Shown: positions 25,253-35,026 of the stretch, one piece after another
Position numbering within the stretch: the stretch's first letter is position 1
How the letters are laid out: every line of letters starts with the position of its first letter
Source of the DNA: Pseudomonas sp. 10-1B
GTDB lineage: Bacteria; Pseudomonadota; Gammaproteobacteria; Pseudomonadales; Pseudomonadaceae
NCBI RefSeq assembly: GCF_000935045.1
Contig: NZ_JYKS01000004.1
Coordinates: 330,725 to 394,724, forward strand
Direction: 5' to 3'
DNA length: 64,000 bases
Program-made: the position numbers and the translations under genes
Notes under the pieces: model-generated
What the model was told of the DNA's origin: nothing
The model's input: the letters and a program-made list of their open reading frames with translations, nothing else
Databases searched by the model: none

Positions 25253-26753
25253 CGGCTTGCTGAAATGGCTGGTACCTGGCGTTCTGCTGGGGATTTTGCT
25301 GATTATCGGCAAATCCTGGGTGACTGCACCGAACGCTCGGCCTGTCCATGACCCCGAGAACACCACCCTCAGCCCGGATCAGGCCAAGGCCCTCGGCATC
25401 GCCGGCGACACGCCGCACGACACCGTGGCCACGTTGATCGGCCAGGTCAAGGCGATGCGCAGCGAGATGCTGTCGCTGAAGAAAGACAACGAGACGCTGC
25501 AGACCGAGAACAATCGGCTGCGCACGCGTGAGGGCAACATCGACAGCCGAATCCAGAACACGTTGAGCAGTGTCACCCAGCAGGTCTCCGAGCAACGCCA
25601 GCAGGCCAACGATGCCCGGCAGAAGGCCGAGCAACAGCACCGCGAGACCCAGGGTTTGCTGTCCCGGCTCAAGGACCAGCTCACCAGCAAGCCCACCACC
25701 ACGAAGTCCGACGTGCCGGTGGGCTTCGGTCTCGAGCCGGGTGACGAGCAACAATTCTCTGGGGCCCAACCGCCGGCGGATGCGGTGCAATGGATCGAGC
25801 CGTCGAATGCGCGACCCAACCAGGAAGTAGCGAGCAAAGCCGAGGGCCCGTTGACGGCGCTGACGTCGAAGTTCAAGGATCTGCATGGCCTGGACAACAA
25901 CGCGATCGACCGCGGTCAGGATCATCTACGTGCCGTAGCCAAAGGCGAGCGCGACCTGGAGAGCACTCAGGATCGCGCCGAGGGTGCCATGCCGGTCTAC
26001 ACCATCCCGGAGAACTCGACCCTGATGGGCTCGATCGCCATGACGGCCCTGATTGGTCGCGTACCGGTAGACGGCACGGTGAACGATCCCTACCCGTTCA
26101 AGGTGCTGGTGGGACCGGACAACCTTACCGCCAACGGCATCGACCTGCCGAACGTGGTCGGTGCGGTCATGAGCGGGACCGCAGCCGGAGACTGGACCTT
26201 GTCCTGCGTGCGCGGCCAGGTTGAGTCGATCACCTTTGTCTTCAGCGACGGTACTGTCCGCACAGTGCCACAGCCGCAGAAGGTGGTCAGCCGAAACCGC
26301 AGCAGCACCCAGACCTCGGACATCGAGAAAATCCGCGGCAGCCTGGGCTACATCTCCGACCCTTACGGCATTCCCTGCATCGCCGGTGAACGTCGCTCCA
26401 ACGCCCAACAGTACCTGGGCAGCCAGAGCCTGATCACCGCAGCCGGCGCCGGCTTCGCTGCAGCGCTGGGCAGCGAACAGACCAATACCTCATTCATCAA
26501 CTCGGCCAGCGGCAGCCTGGGGCTGGCCCAGAACAGCGGTAACAGCGCGCTGAACTCGGTCATCAGCGGTGGCATCGGCGACATCCGTGACTGGATCAAC
26601 AAACTCTACGGCGAAGCCTTTGCCGCCATCTACGTGCCACCGGGGGCCAAAGTGGCGTTGCACCTGGATCACGAAATCAGCATCGACTACGAACCTAAAG
26701 GCCGGAGAGTGAACCATGAAAACCCATCCGTTTCGGTACTGGACCTGGATTAG
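25242..26753 (+). CDS. ICE protein, PFL_4705 family (TIGR03752, TraB/VirB10-like)
   Basis: 503 residues: an N-terminal membrane helix (about 7-25), a long coiled coil (about 65-145), a linker, and a C-terminal core (about 245-490) with 'YTIPENSTLMGSIAMTALIGRVP' and 'AAIYVPPGAKVALHLDHEISIDYEP', the pattern of VirB10/TraB proteins. It spans the envelope and forms the scaffold of the core complex. Its 3' end overlaps the lipoprotein gene by 38 nt. Confidence 0.93.
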   Translation: MKANGLLKWLVPGVLLGILLIIGKSWVTAPNARPVHDPENTTLSPDQAKALGIAGDTPHDTVATLIGQVKAMRSEMLSLKKDNETLQTENNRLRTREGNIDSRIQNTLSSVTQQVSEQRQQANDARQKAEQQHRETQGLLSRLKDQLTSKPTTTKSDVPVGFGLEPGDEQQFSGAQPPADAVQWIEPSNARPNQEVASKAEGPLTALTSKFKDLHGLDNNAIDRGQDHLRAVAKGERDLESTQDRAEGAMPVYTIPENSTLMGSIAMTALIGRVPVDGTVNDPYPFKVLVGPDNLTANGIDLPNVVGAVMSGTAAGDWTLSCVRGQVESITFVFSDGTVRTVPQPQKVVSRNRSSTQTSDIEKIRGSLGYISDPYGIPCIAGERRSNAQQYLGSQSLITAAGAGFAAALGSEQTNTSFINSASGSLGLAQNSGNSALNSVISGGIGDIRDWINKLYGEAFAAIYVPPGAKVALHLDHEISIDYEPKGRRVNHENPSVSVLDLD

Positions 26754-27135
26754 CCTGCTGCTTTGCCTGCACCTGGCGGGCTGCACCACCAGCAAGGACG
26801 AAATGTTGCCCCACAGCGAGCAAACCATGCTGGATATCTGGAACAGCGGCGGCTCGGTCGGCACCCAGCAGCAGTTGCAGGAAGCCCGCAGTGAGCTGCG
26901 CCGGCCGGTGCTCGATCCCGAGCGTCTGATCAAGGACCAGAGCACCTACACCCGCACAGCCGCCAACGAGATCCGCGCGCAGTTCCCGCGCCTGCCCAAC
27001 CCTGACCTGGTCATGTACGTGTACCCGCACTTGGCCGGTACCCAGCAGACACCGGTGCCCGGTTACTCGACCGTGTTCCCGCTGTACGAGAAGGTCCAGT
27101 ACGCGCTGCCCGGCGAACGCCTGGACGATCTGTGA
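26716..27135 (+). CDS. conjugation lipoprotein TIGR03751 (VirB7/TraV-like)
   Basis: 139 residues with a signal peptide and lipobox LAGC (Cys about 23). The conserved part is 'TMLDIWNSGGSVGTQQQLQEARSELRRP', and the C-terminus has 'TPVPGYSTVFPLYEKVQYALPGE'. An outer-membrane lipoprotein of the mating core by analogy. The stop overlaps the next ATG by one base. Confidence 0.92.
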   Translation: MKTHPFRYWTWISLLLCLHLAGCTTSKDEMLPHSEQTMLDIWNSGGSVGTQQQLQEARSELRRPVLDPERLIKDQSTYTRTAANEIRAQFPRLPNPDLVMYVYPHLAGTQQTPVPGYSTVFPLYEKVQYALPGERLDDL

Positions 27136-29876
27136 TGGACGATGACACAGATCGCGCCCCGCCACGCTGGCAGCCCTGGCGCGCGGCGCAGCGTCGGCGA
27201 GCAACGCGCGCGGATGAGGCCGCCCAGTATGCGCACAACCCCAGCTTCACCGACCACTTGCCCTGGGTCGAATACCTCGAGGAAGAGCAGTGCTTTCTGC
27301 TTGACGACAACCGGTCGGTGGGCGCCGTGTTCGAGTTGCAGCCGATCGGGACCGAAGGCCGTGAGCCCGAATGGCTGATGGCAGCGCGGGACGCCCTGGA
27401 AGATGCGCTGCAGGACAGCTTCGACGAGCTCGACCAGGCGCCTTGGGTGGTGCAGTTTTTCTGTCAGGACGACAGCGACTTTTCCCCGTACCTGGAGCGC
27501 CTGGAGCAGTACGTCGCGCCGCGGGCAACAGGCACGCCGTTCACCCAGGCCTTCCTCACATCGATGCAGCGCCACCTGGATGCCATCGCCAAGCCGGGTG
27601 GTTTGTTCGACGACCATGTCGTCTCACACCTGCCTTGGCGCGGCAGCAATCGGCGGATTCGGCTGGTGGTCTATCGCTGGCTCGGTGACCAGGCCGACGA
27701 CGAAGGGCAAAACCCCGCTCAGTTGCTGAGAAGGACCTCTGACCGCCTGATGGCCTCGTTGCAGGCCTGCGGGGTCAATCCTCGCCGACTGACCGGGCGT
27801 GACTTCTACGCCTGGCTGCTGCCCTGGTTCAACCCGGCCCCTACCCTCACCGGCGAATCAGCGGCGGCGTTCTATCGACGTGTGCCCTACCCGGAGTCAG
27901 ATGACGGCGATGGCCTGTCGCTGCCGTTCGACCACGACTTTGCCGAGCGACTGTTCTTCCATGAGCCGCGCTCGGACAGCGAGCAGGGGCTGTGGTACTT
28001 CGATCACCAGCCGCACGCGGTGATGGTGGTCGACAAACTGCGCAGGCCACCCCACATCGGCCAGCTGACCGGCGAGACCCGCAAAGGCGAGGCGCTCAAC
28101 GCGTTGTTTGACCAATTGCCGGAGCAGGCCGTCATGAGCCTGACCTTGGTGATCACGCCCCAAGATGTGCTCGAGGAGCAGCTCAATCGCCTGGCGCGCA
28201 AAGCCATCGGCGAAAACCTCGCCTCGACCCAGACCCGCCAGGACGTGGAAGAGGCCCGTGCGCTGATCGGCCGCCAGCACAAGCTGTACCGCGGCACCTT
28301 GGCCTTGTACCTGCGCGGCGCCGATGAACAGGAACTGCGCCAGCGCTCGATCCAGGCCGCCAATGTGCTGCTCGGTGCCGGCCTGCAACCGGTCCGCGAG
28401 GGCGATGAAGTCGCCGCATGCAACAGCTACCTGCGCTGGTTGCCGATGGTCTACAACCCCGCCCGCGATACGCGCAACTGGTACACCCGGTTGTTGTTTG
28501 CCCAGCATGTCGCCAACCTGCTCCCCCTGTGGGGACGCAGCATCGGTACCGGCAATCCGGGCATCACCTTTTTCAACCGAGGTGGCGCGCCGCTGTCGTT
28601 CGATCCGCTGTCACGCCTCGACCGTTCCATGAATGGCCACCTGCTGTTGTTCGGCCCGACCGGGGCTGGCAAGTCGGCCACCCTGGTGTCGATCCTGATG
28701 CAGGTCATGGCCGTGTACCGGCCCCGGCTGTTTATCGTCGAAGCCGGCAATTCCTTCGGCCTGCAGGGCGACTACTTCGCTACCCTCGGGCTGAGCGTCA
28801 ACAAGGTCCAGCTCAAACCGGGCAGCGGCTTGAGCCTGGCGCCTTTCGCCGATGCCCGGCGGCTGATCGAACACCCCGACCAGGTCGCCAGCCTGTCGAC
28901 CGAGAATCTGGATGAGATTGCGTCGGACAGTGACGAGCAACGCGACGTGCTGGGCGAGCTGGAGATCACCGCCCGCCTGATGATCACTGGCGGCGAAGCC
29001 AAGGAAGAAGCGCGACTGACCCGGGCAGACCGCAGCCTGATCCGTGAGTGCATCCTCGATGCCGCCAGGCACTGTGCGGCCAACAATCAGCAGGTCATGA
29101 CGTGCCATGTTCGTGATGCCCTTCGCGCGGTCGCCAGCGACGCCCATCTGCCCGACAAGCGTCGCGAGCGGGCCCAGGAAATGGCCGAGTCCATCGACCT
29201 GTTCTGCCAGGGCTTCGAAGGCGCGTTGTTTGATCGGCCGGGCACACCCTGGCCGGAAAGCGATGTCACGATCGTCGACCTCGCCACTTATGCCCGTGAG
29301 GGCTATGAAGCGCAGATGTCGATCAGCTACATCAGCCTGATGAACACGGTGAACAACCTCGCCGAACGCGACCAGTACCTCGGTCGCCCGATCATCATGG
29401 TGACCGACGAAGGCCACATCATCACCAAGAATCCGCTGCTGGCGCCCTTTGTGGTCAAGGGCACCAAGATGTGGCGCAAGCTAGGCGCCTGGTTCTGGTT
29501 GGCAACGCAAAACCTGGCCGACTTCCCCGATACAGCACAGACCATGCTCAACATGATCGAGTGGTGGATCTGTCTGAACATGCCGCCAGCGGAGATTGAA
29601 GAGATTGCGCGCTTCAAGAAGCTCACGCCGGCGCAAAAAGCGCTGCTGCTGTCTGCGAGCAAAGCCTCGGGCAAGTACACCGAGGGCGTAGTGCTGTCGA
29701 AGCAGCTGGAGACGCTGTTTCGGGCGGTACCACCGAGTTTGTACCTCGCCCTAGCCATGACTGAACCCGAGGAAAAAGCCCAGCGCTGGCGGCTGATGGA
29801 GGAGCATCAGCAGTCCGAGCTGGACGCCGCCCTGCAGGTCGCCGCGGAGATCGATCGCCTGCGCGGCATGTCGTGA
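27135..29876 (+). CDS. traC: conjugative transfer ATPase, PFL_4706 family (TraC/VirB4-like)
   Basis: 913 residues. It powers channel and pilus assembly. Walker A GPTGAGKS is at 507-514 and the Walker B/TDEGH motif lies around Asp758-Glu759 (IIMVTDEGH), followed by the conserved 'KLGAWFWLATQNLADFP'. The N-terminal half has the TraC-type regulatory domain. I take ATG 27135 rather than GTG 27132. The gene normally found next in these ICEs (PFL_4709 family) is missing downstream. Confidence 0.95.
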   Translation: MDDDTDRAPPRWQPWRAAQRRRATRADEAAQYAHNPSFTDHLPWVEYLEEEQCFLLDDNRSVGAVFELQPIGTEGREPEWLMAARDALEDALQDSFDELDQAPWVVQFFCQDDSDFSPYLERLEQYVAPRATGTPFTQAFLTSMQRHLDAIAKPGGLFDDHVVSHLPWRGSNRRIRLVVYRWLGDQADDEGQNPAQLLRRTSDRLMASLQACGVNPRRLTGRDFYAWLLPWFNPAPTLTGESAAAFYRRVPYPESDDGDGLSLPFDHDFAERLFFHEPRSDSEQGLWYFDHQPHAVMVVDKLRRPPHIGQLTGETRKGEALNALFDQLPEQAVMSLTLVITPQDVLEEQLNRLARKAIGENLASTQTRQDVEEARALIGRQHKLYRGTLALYLRGADEQELRQRSIQAANVLLGAGLQPVREGDEVAACNSYLRWLPMVYNPARDTRNWYTRLLFAQHVANLLPLWGRSIGTGNPGITFFNRGGAPLSFDPLSRLDRSMNGHLLLFGPTGAGKSATLVSILMQVMAVYRPRLFIVEAGNSFGLQGDYFATLGLSVNKVQLKPGSGLSLAPFADARRLIEHPDQVASLSTENLDEIASDSDEQRDVLGELEITARLMITGGEAKEEARLTRADRSLIRECILDAARHCAANNQQVMTCHVRDALRAVASDAHLPDKRRERAQEMAESIDLFCQGFEGALFDRPGTPWPESDVTIVDLATYAREGYEAQMSISYISLMNTVNNLAERDQYLGRPIIMVTDEGHIITKNPLLAPFVVKGTKMWRKLGAWFWLATQNLADFPDTAQTMLNMIEWWICLNMPPAEIEEIARFKKLTPAQKALLLSASKASGKYTEGVVLSKQLETLFRAVPPSLYLALAMTEPEEKAQRWRLMEEHQQSELDAALQVAAEIDRLRGMS

Positions 29877-30100
29877 ACACCTCAGTACCAGCGTAGTTCG
29901 ACGCCCTTTCCCTCTATGAAAATCGACAGAAGTACATTTGTACTCCATTGATATTTTCGCACTATTCGCAGCCTTCAGTTGAGCGACTGACGAAACCGAT
30001 CACCCCGGCCTCGGTTTGTTCGTCTCGCTCTTTTGCCTGATCGGGGATGCTGCAGCTTGGCGCATGGATGCACACCGCTGCCACCTGCCGAGCGCTGCCC

Positions 30101-31078
30101 ATGAACGTGACCGTCACGCCCCCATGCAGAGCACCACAGCCCAAGAAGACTGATCGTGGCCGTGCGTTCATAGCGATCGTTTTGCTCGTGGCTGCCGAGC
30201 AGTGTCTGGCGCTGACCACCCCCGCCATCATTGCCTCCGTCACGTCGCTGCAGTGTCTGGAGTACCGAATCGTCGGGATCTGCTACTGGCTGCTCTGCAC
30301 GCCGTTCGGCTGCACAGTGAGGACCTCGCCCAAAGTCCGGCACTTCATCCCCGAGTTGGTGGTATCAAGCTATTCCGCCACCGGCGGCAATCCTTGGGAC
30401 GAGATGTCCGCATTGTCGGTGCCGACGCCCGCGTCGCAAGGCGGGGGCAACCTGATCACGCCTTCGCCACAGCGCAACAACCTGGCCCGGTTCAAGAATG
30501 TCGACGGCATCGGGCATCCCGGCGGCGCTGCGTTGACAGCCCTGGCCCACAGCTTCGGCTATGCGTGTCCGAGCGGGGCGGTGCCGCTTGCGCCCTACTA
30601 CCTCAGCACACTCGATCCGCTGGCCTGGCGCCAAGCCATCCCCGAGTCCGTCTACCCGCAGGCGCTCATTCCGGGCATGCGCGAGATTGGTAGCCAGGCC
30701 CTCGGCAACATGTGGGGCAGCGTCTACCCACGGCAGGGTTTTCTGGTACAGCCCGACGACTTCAAAGCCTCCGCCGTGATGGCGCAACGGGCCAGTGATT
30801 TCATCACGCGCGTCGGCCAACCGCATGTCTATCTACCGCTGCAGCCAACGCCCTCGCCGGGCTATTGGCCGCCGCAGCCGGTGATGGAGAACAACGTCAA
30901 CAACCATCGCTGGCAGTTGCTCGCACCAGTTATTCAGAACACCTGCGCCATCTTCCCCAGCCCGACCATCCAGAGTGCCGATGGCGCCTATGCCTGGTCG
31001 CTGTGGCGGCCCTACCGCTGCTGCCAGCGCATGGGCCAGACCTTTCTGTTCAGCATCGACTTCGATGGAGGCCGATGA
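30101..31078 (+). CDS. ICE protein, PFL_4710 family (TIGR03756, TraU-like)
   Basis: 325 residues. A hydrophobic leader (about 20-36) precedes a Cys-rich mature part with 'CLEYRIVGICYWLLCTPFGC' near the start and 'YRCCQRMGQTF' near the end, typical of this TraU-like family. Periplasmic pore-assembly protein. The ATG at 30101 gives a sensible signal peptide but a weak ribosome site; ATG 30047 with 18 more residues is the alternative. The stop overlaps the next ATG. Confidence 0.88.
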   Translation: MNVTVTPPCRAPQPKKTDRGRAFIAIVLLVAAEQCLALTTPAIIASVTSLQCLEYRIVGICYWLLCTPFGCTVRTSPKVRHFIPELVVSSYSATGGNPWDEMSALSVPTPASQGGGNLITPSPQRNNLARFKNVDGIGHPGGAALTALAHSFGYACPSGAVPLAPYYLSTLDPLAWRQAIPESVYPQALIPGMREIGSQALGNMWGSVYPRQGFLVQPDDFKASAVMAQRASDFITRVGQPHVYLPLQPTPSPGYWPPQPVMENNVNNHRWQLLAPVIQNTCAIFPSPTIQSADGAYAWSLWRPYRCCQRMGQTFLFSIDFDGGR

Positions 31079-32433
31079 TGAACGCCCTTACGCTCGGGTT
31101 GGCATGTTTCCTCGTTTGCGCCGCCGGCCATGCCGCCGAGAACGGCTACCACCTTGGGGATCAGGCCCAGGTGTTGGACGACCGCGTGATGTACACCATC
31201 GGCGGCGGATCGGCGGCGGGCGCGCCCTCCTCGCTCTACCGACCCAGCGGGCTCGGCGTGGGCCTGTCCTGGCGTGCGAACATGATGTGCGGAAACATGA
31301 ACCTGTCCAACACCCTGCAGAATCAGCTCAACGGTGCCACGCAGGGTTTCCAGCAGATCATGGGCAATGTCATCCAGAACGCCACCCAGGCGGTGATGTC
31401 GCTGCCGGCGATGATCATCCAGCGCGCTAACCCTGGGCTGTATGAACTCCTGAGCAATGGCGTGCTGCAAGGGCGCATCGACTTTGACCGTTCAAAGCTC
31501 ACCTGCCAGGCGATGGCGGCCAGAATGGCGGACAAGGTGGACCAAGCCGGTTGGGGAGCGCTGGCACAGAACCAGGAAATGCAGCACAACCTGGAGCAGT
31601 CCGACGGGGATGCCGTGGTGGCGGTGAAAAACACCGAATCGAACAATGGCAACAACGGCGTCAGTTGGGTCGGTGGGCAGAAAGCTGGCGGCCATGGCCA
31701 GGCGCCCATTCGGGTGACCTCGGACGTGGTCAAGGCGGGCTATAACCTGCTGCACAACCGCTCGGTCGAGGACACCTCGGCCATCGGCTCGGGATGCCAG
31801 ACTGGCGCGATCTGCCAAGCCTGGTCGACCCCCGAGGAGGCTTCCGAATGGGCTACTCGGGTGCTCGGAGAAACCGAGGTAGAGACCTGCGACGACTGCG
31901 AGACGTTGCGCGTGAGCGCGGGTGCAGGTCTCACGCCGCTGATCCAGGAAACCTACACGCAGCACCTTGAAGGTCTTGAGCGCATGCTGTCGGGCGCTGA
32001 GCAGCCTACACCGGAAAACCTTGGCAAAGTCTCCAGCCCTTTGCTGCCAGTCTCGCGCGGGGTCATCGAGGGTCTGCGCGACGACCCTGACCAGAACCTG
32101 CTGGCCCGGCGCTTGGCCAGTGAGACCGCGCTGTCGAGTGTGATCTACAAGGCGATGCTGCTGCAGCGTACGTTGCTGGCCGGCAGCCGTGAGCCCAATG
32201 TGGCATCGGCGCAGCCCGCCACCACCGCCCTCGACAGCAATGGCGAAACGCTGGAGCGCGAGATCCGCCTGCTGCAAACGGAACTGCAGGTACGCCAGTT
32301 GCTGGCCACCAACACCGTCAGCTTGGTCCTTGATCGCCACGCCGGCGGCGCCGACGCCTCGCGTAGCATCGATCAGCGCGACCCGCAGCCGGACCGCCTG
32401 CGCCGGGCGGACCAGGGGAGAAGTGCACCATGA
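31075..32433 (+). CDS. ICE protein, PFL_4711 family (TIGR03755, TraH-like)
   Basis: 452 residues with a signal peptide (to about GHAAE). Conserved features are 'YTIGGGSAAG', 'CGNMNLSNTLQNQLNGATQGFQ', a Cys pair (CDDCETLRV) and a helical C-terminus. Exported conjugation protein related in layout to TraH. Two in-frame ATGs (31075, 31078) are possible. The stop overlaps the next start by 4 nt. Confidence 0.9.
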   Translation: MMNALTLGLACFLVCAAGHAAENGYHLGDQAQVLDDRVMYTIGGGSAAGAPSSLYRPSGLGVGLSWRANMMCGNMNLSNTLQNQLNGATQGFQQIMGNVIQNATQAVMSLPAMIIQRANPGLYELLSNGVLQGRIDFDRSKLTCQAMAARMADKVDQAGWGALAQNQEMQHNLEQSDGDAVVAVKNTESNNGNNGVSWVGGQKAGGHGQAPIRVTSDVVKAGYNLLHNRSVEDTSAIGSGCQTGAICQAWSTPEEASEWATRVLGETEVETCDDCETLRVSAGAGLTPLIQETYTQHLEGLERMLSGAEQPTPENLGKVSSPLLPVSRGVIEGLRDDPDQNLLARRLASETALSSVIYKAMLLQRTLLAGSREPNVASAQPATTALDSNGETLEREIRLLQTELQVRQLLATNTVSLVLDRHAGGADASRSIDQRDPQPDRLRRADQGRSAP

Positions 32434-32735
32434 TGCCGTTTTCTTGGAGGACCACGGTCATCCAGGTCCTGCTGATCTTCGGCGCCATTGTGGCCATGTT
32501 GCTGATTGCCTGGATGGCGCTGCACCTGACCGACGCCCAGCTTGATGGGTTCGAACCAGCCCGGCTGACGTCACCCTATTTCGCCTACTGGCGCGCCCTG
32601 CTGTACACCCTGATCTTCGCCGGCTGGTCCGCGGGGCTGCGCTTGCGGTCAGCGCCCGAGGAGCAGCAACGGCTCAAGCACCTGGGGCTGATCGGTTTCG
32701 GCTCGATCATCCTGGTCGAACTGTCGCGCGTGTGA
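32430..32735 (+). CDS. small ICE membrane protein between TraH- and TraG-like genes
   Basis: 101 residues with three membrane helices (about 10-32, 52-68, 82-98). A small conserved gene usually found here in this ICE class; no activity is known. Coupled to the previous gene and 9 nt before the traG-like gene. Confidence 0.8.
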   Translation: MMPFSWRTTVIQVLLIFGAIVAMLLIAWMALHLTDAQLDGFEPARLTSPYFAYWRALLYTLIFAGWSAGLRLRSAPEEQQRLKHLGLIGFGSIILVELSRV

Positions 32736-32744
32736 GGTGCAACC

Positions 32745-34286
32745 ATGAACATGAGCACCAACAGCTACCTTGAGTACTACCTGTCGCTGCTCGCCTGGAT
32801 CATCAACAACGGTATCTGGAACACGCTGGCAGACACGGGTCTATTCGCCGCGCCGTTTGGCGCGATCATCCTGCAAGAATGGCTGTCGGCCCGCCAACAG
32901 GGTGCCGACGAGGGCAACAAGGGCTTACTGTCGATTCCACGAGTCGAGAACCGCCTGTGGATGAGCTACGTGGTCATCCTGTTTGGCTGCATGCCGTTCT
33001 TCCCGTTGAACCTGTCCTCGGTGACCTTCGATGATGCGGCTAGCCAGCGCTGTGGTGTGTCGATGGCCAAGCCCGCCGACACGGCCTGGGGCACGACGTT
33101 CAACACCATCGGCGAGAAGTCAGCGAATGTGCCGGTATGGTGGTATCTGGTGCATGCCATGAGCAAGGGCATCACCGCCGCTGCGACTGCGTCTATCCCG
33201 TGTGCACCCGACATCCGCGCGATGCGCATGGAGATCGACAGCTCGCGGATCAACGACCAGGTGCTGCTGCAGGAAGTCGCCGACTTCACCCGCGACTGCT
33301 ACGGCTTTTCGCGCTCGCGGCTGTTTACCAATCGCCCCGAGCTGGACGAATCGCAGAGCTACGATGCGTCCTGGATCGGCTCGACGTATTTGCTCAACAC
33401 GCCGGGCTATTACGACACGGATCGCTCGCACACCCCCCGAGTCGCTTGGCCGTACGACGAGACGCGGGATACCTCGCTGCCCCGGTTGGACAACGGCGCG
33501 GGCTTCCCTACCTGCAAGCAATGGTGGAGCGATGCCACGGTCGGGTTGCGTGATCGCCTGGTTGCCGAGGTCGATACAAACCTGCTCACCCAACTGCGCG
33601 GTTGGCTGACCGGGCGGACCTCCACCGAAATCGAAGACGCCACCCTGCGTGAACTGGTGAGTCCGCGGCAGCAGTCGTTGAGCATGGCGCCTGGGCAAGT
33701 ATTCCAGGACTATGGCAGCAGTGCCCGAGGCGGCTCATTGACGCAAGGGCTTAATAACCTCGCCACCAACACCGGCCTGGCCCTGGGTTCATTCAGCAAT
33801 TTCCCGGCGATGAATGCACTGCGCGCTGCATTGCCGATGGTTCAGGCTTTTTTAATCATGGGCACGATCATCAGCCTGCCACTGGTGCTGCTGATCAGCA
33901 CCTATCAGCTCAAGGCGCTGATGACGATCACCTTCGCGCTGTTCACGCTGCACATGCTGACATTCTGGTGGGAGCTCGCACGCTGGATCGACTCGAGCAT
34001 GCTGGACACGCTGTACCACCAAGTCTCGACCACGGATCAGGCGCTGTTGTCATTACCTACTGCAGGGTTCATGGATGGGACAGTCAACGCGCAGGTGATC
34101 GAGTACGTAATGGGTGCGATGTTCATTGTCTTGCCGGCATTGTTCGTCGGCGCAATGAGTTGGGCAGGGTACTCCGTGGGGAACGGAATACAGAGCATGC
34201 TGGCAAATGGCGGTAGGGCTGCGAGCGACGCCGCAAGCAAAGGCACAGCCCAACTGACCAATGCCGGAAAGAAATCAATCAGATGA
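32745..34286 (+). CDS. traG: conjugal transfer protein TraG-like (TraG N-terminal domain)
   Basis: 513 residues, polytopic: helices near 20-45, 70-95, 130-150 and a cluster at 365-420 and 455-480. Typical lines are 'LEYYLSLLAWIINNGIWNTLADTG' and 'PMVQAFLIMGTIISLPLVLL'. Inner-membrane mating-pair stabilisation protein of the ICE. The last gene of the operon; its 3' end overlaps the convergent DUF3742 gene by 12 nt. Confidence 0.92.
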   Translation: MNMSTNSYLEYYLSLLAWIINNGIWNTLADTGLFAAPFGAIILQEWLSARQQGADEGNKGLLSIPRVENRLWMSYVVILFGCMPFFPLNLSSVTFDDAASQRCGVSMAKPADTAWGTTFNTIGEKSANVPVWWYLVHAMSKGITAAATASIPCAPDIRAMRMEIDSSRINDQVLLQEVADFTRDCYGFSRSRLFTNRPELDESQSYDASWIGSTYLLNTPGYYDTDRSHTPRVAWPYDETRDTSLPRLDNGAGFPTCKQWWSDATVGLRDRLVAEVDTNLLTQLRGWLTGRTSTEIEDATLRELVSPRQQSLSMAPGQVFQDYGSSARGGSLTQGLNNLATNTGLALGSFSNFPAMNALRAALPMVQAFLIMGTIISLPLVLLISTYQLKALMTITFALFTLHMLTFWWELARWIDSSMLDTLYHQVSTTDQALLSLPTAGFMDGTVNAQVIEYVMGAMFIVLPALFVGAMSWAGYSVGNGIQSMLANGGRAASDAASKGTAQLTNAGKKSIR

Positions 34287-34640
34287 TTTGCAGTCACCTA
34301 TGTAATGACCGTTACTATCGTAATCGCCAATATAGAGATCCGCGCCCAAATAGTCTGGGGTTGGTTCTTCTCGACTCGCCACAGGTTCGACGCCCCCCCA
34401 CCAGCTGCGTATTACAGCAACTGCCAGATTGGTGATGATCAGCAAAGCGAAAGCGGTAGCTACAGCAATAAGACCAAATAAGCAAAGTAGCTTGCCGGCC
34501 ACCGTCTCCAAAACTTTTCTACGGGGGCTTTTTGCCAGCCTCTCAGAGCTAGTCACCTTGAGGATTAAATTCCGCCAAGCTGTGCCTAGACTAGATCCCA
34601 GACGACCCGAAAATGAATGAGAACGGATATGGCAATTCAT
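34275..34640 (-). CDS. DUF3742 family protein
   Basis: 121 residues with one central hydrophobic pair (about 56-80, 'LLCLFGLIAVATAFALLIITNLAVAV' region) and an acidic C-terminus 'LGADLYIGDYDSNGHYIGD'. Matches DUF3742 in layout and in its usual place, convergent to traG. ATG 34640 follows GGAGG; a longer frame upstream to 34724 lacks a ribosome site. AT-richer than its neighbours. Function unknown. Confidence 0.78.
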   Translation of the reverse strand: MNCHIRSHSFSGRLGSSLGTAWRNLILKVTSSERLAKSPRRKVLETVAGKLLCLFGLIAVATAFALLIITNLAVAVIRSWWGGVEPVASREEPTPDYLGADLYIGDYDSNGHYIGDCKSSD

Positions 34641-34856
34641 ATTGCACCTCCACCGGCGTATAGCTCGTTGGATCCAAGACTCAAGTCTACTCCTTTCACA
34701 CCTGCGAGCAGTACCGCTCATCATTTGGGACCAGACTAAAACAGCATCATGGAACGATGTGGACGCGAAGCCTGATTATGCATCTGACTTACCGTTGACC
34801 GCGGCCTACCCGCTTGCTATTTAAGAAGTGCAATCGCTGGTTTTCCAGCATCCCAG

Positions 34857-34965
34857 GTAGCCTTAACCTTCAAGGCTACGTCACTCCGGTGATGGTTATC
34901 CCCAAATGCGATTCGCGTTCGGCAGCTCGCATGGTTACCGCTCCCACGGTGATGAACGCTCTCTA
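34857..34965 (+). ncRNA. structured RNA element, copy B
   Basis: About 109 nt homologous to 4685-4791. Stems: GTAGCC/GGCTAC (34857-34862 with 34874-34879), TCAC/GTGA (34881-34884 with 34889-34892), ATGCGA/TCGCAT (34906-34911 with 34927-34932), TTACCG/CGGTGA (34935-34940 with 34947-34952). Against copy A, stem 2 is replaced entirely while still pairing, stem 3 has a G-C to A-T change, and stem 4 a wobble. The unpaired CGGCAGC and AACCTTCAA loops are invariant. It lies ~114 nt before the DUF3085 gene. Confidence 0.65.
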
Positions 34966-35026
34966 ATCCTCTGGCTCACCGAGCCTACGTCTCTGACTCG
35001 ACCTTACTCAATCCATTCCAGTGCTG

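Noticed and set aside
29975..30343. Minus-strand ORF over the TraU-like start as a possible lost PFL_4709 gene
   Set aside because: It is antisense to the TraU-like gene and shows none of the family's features.
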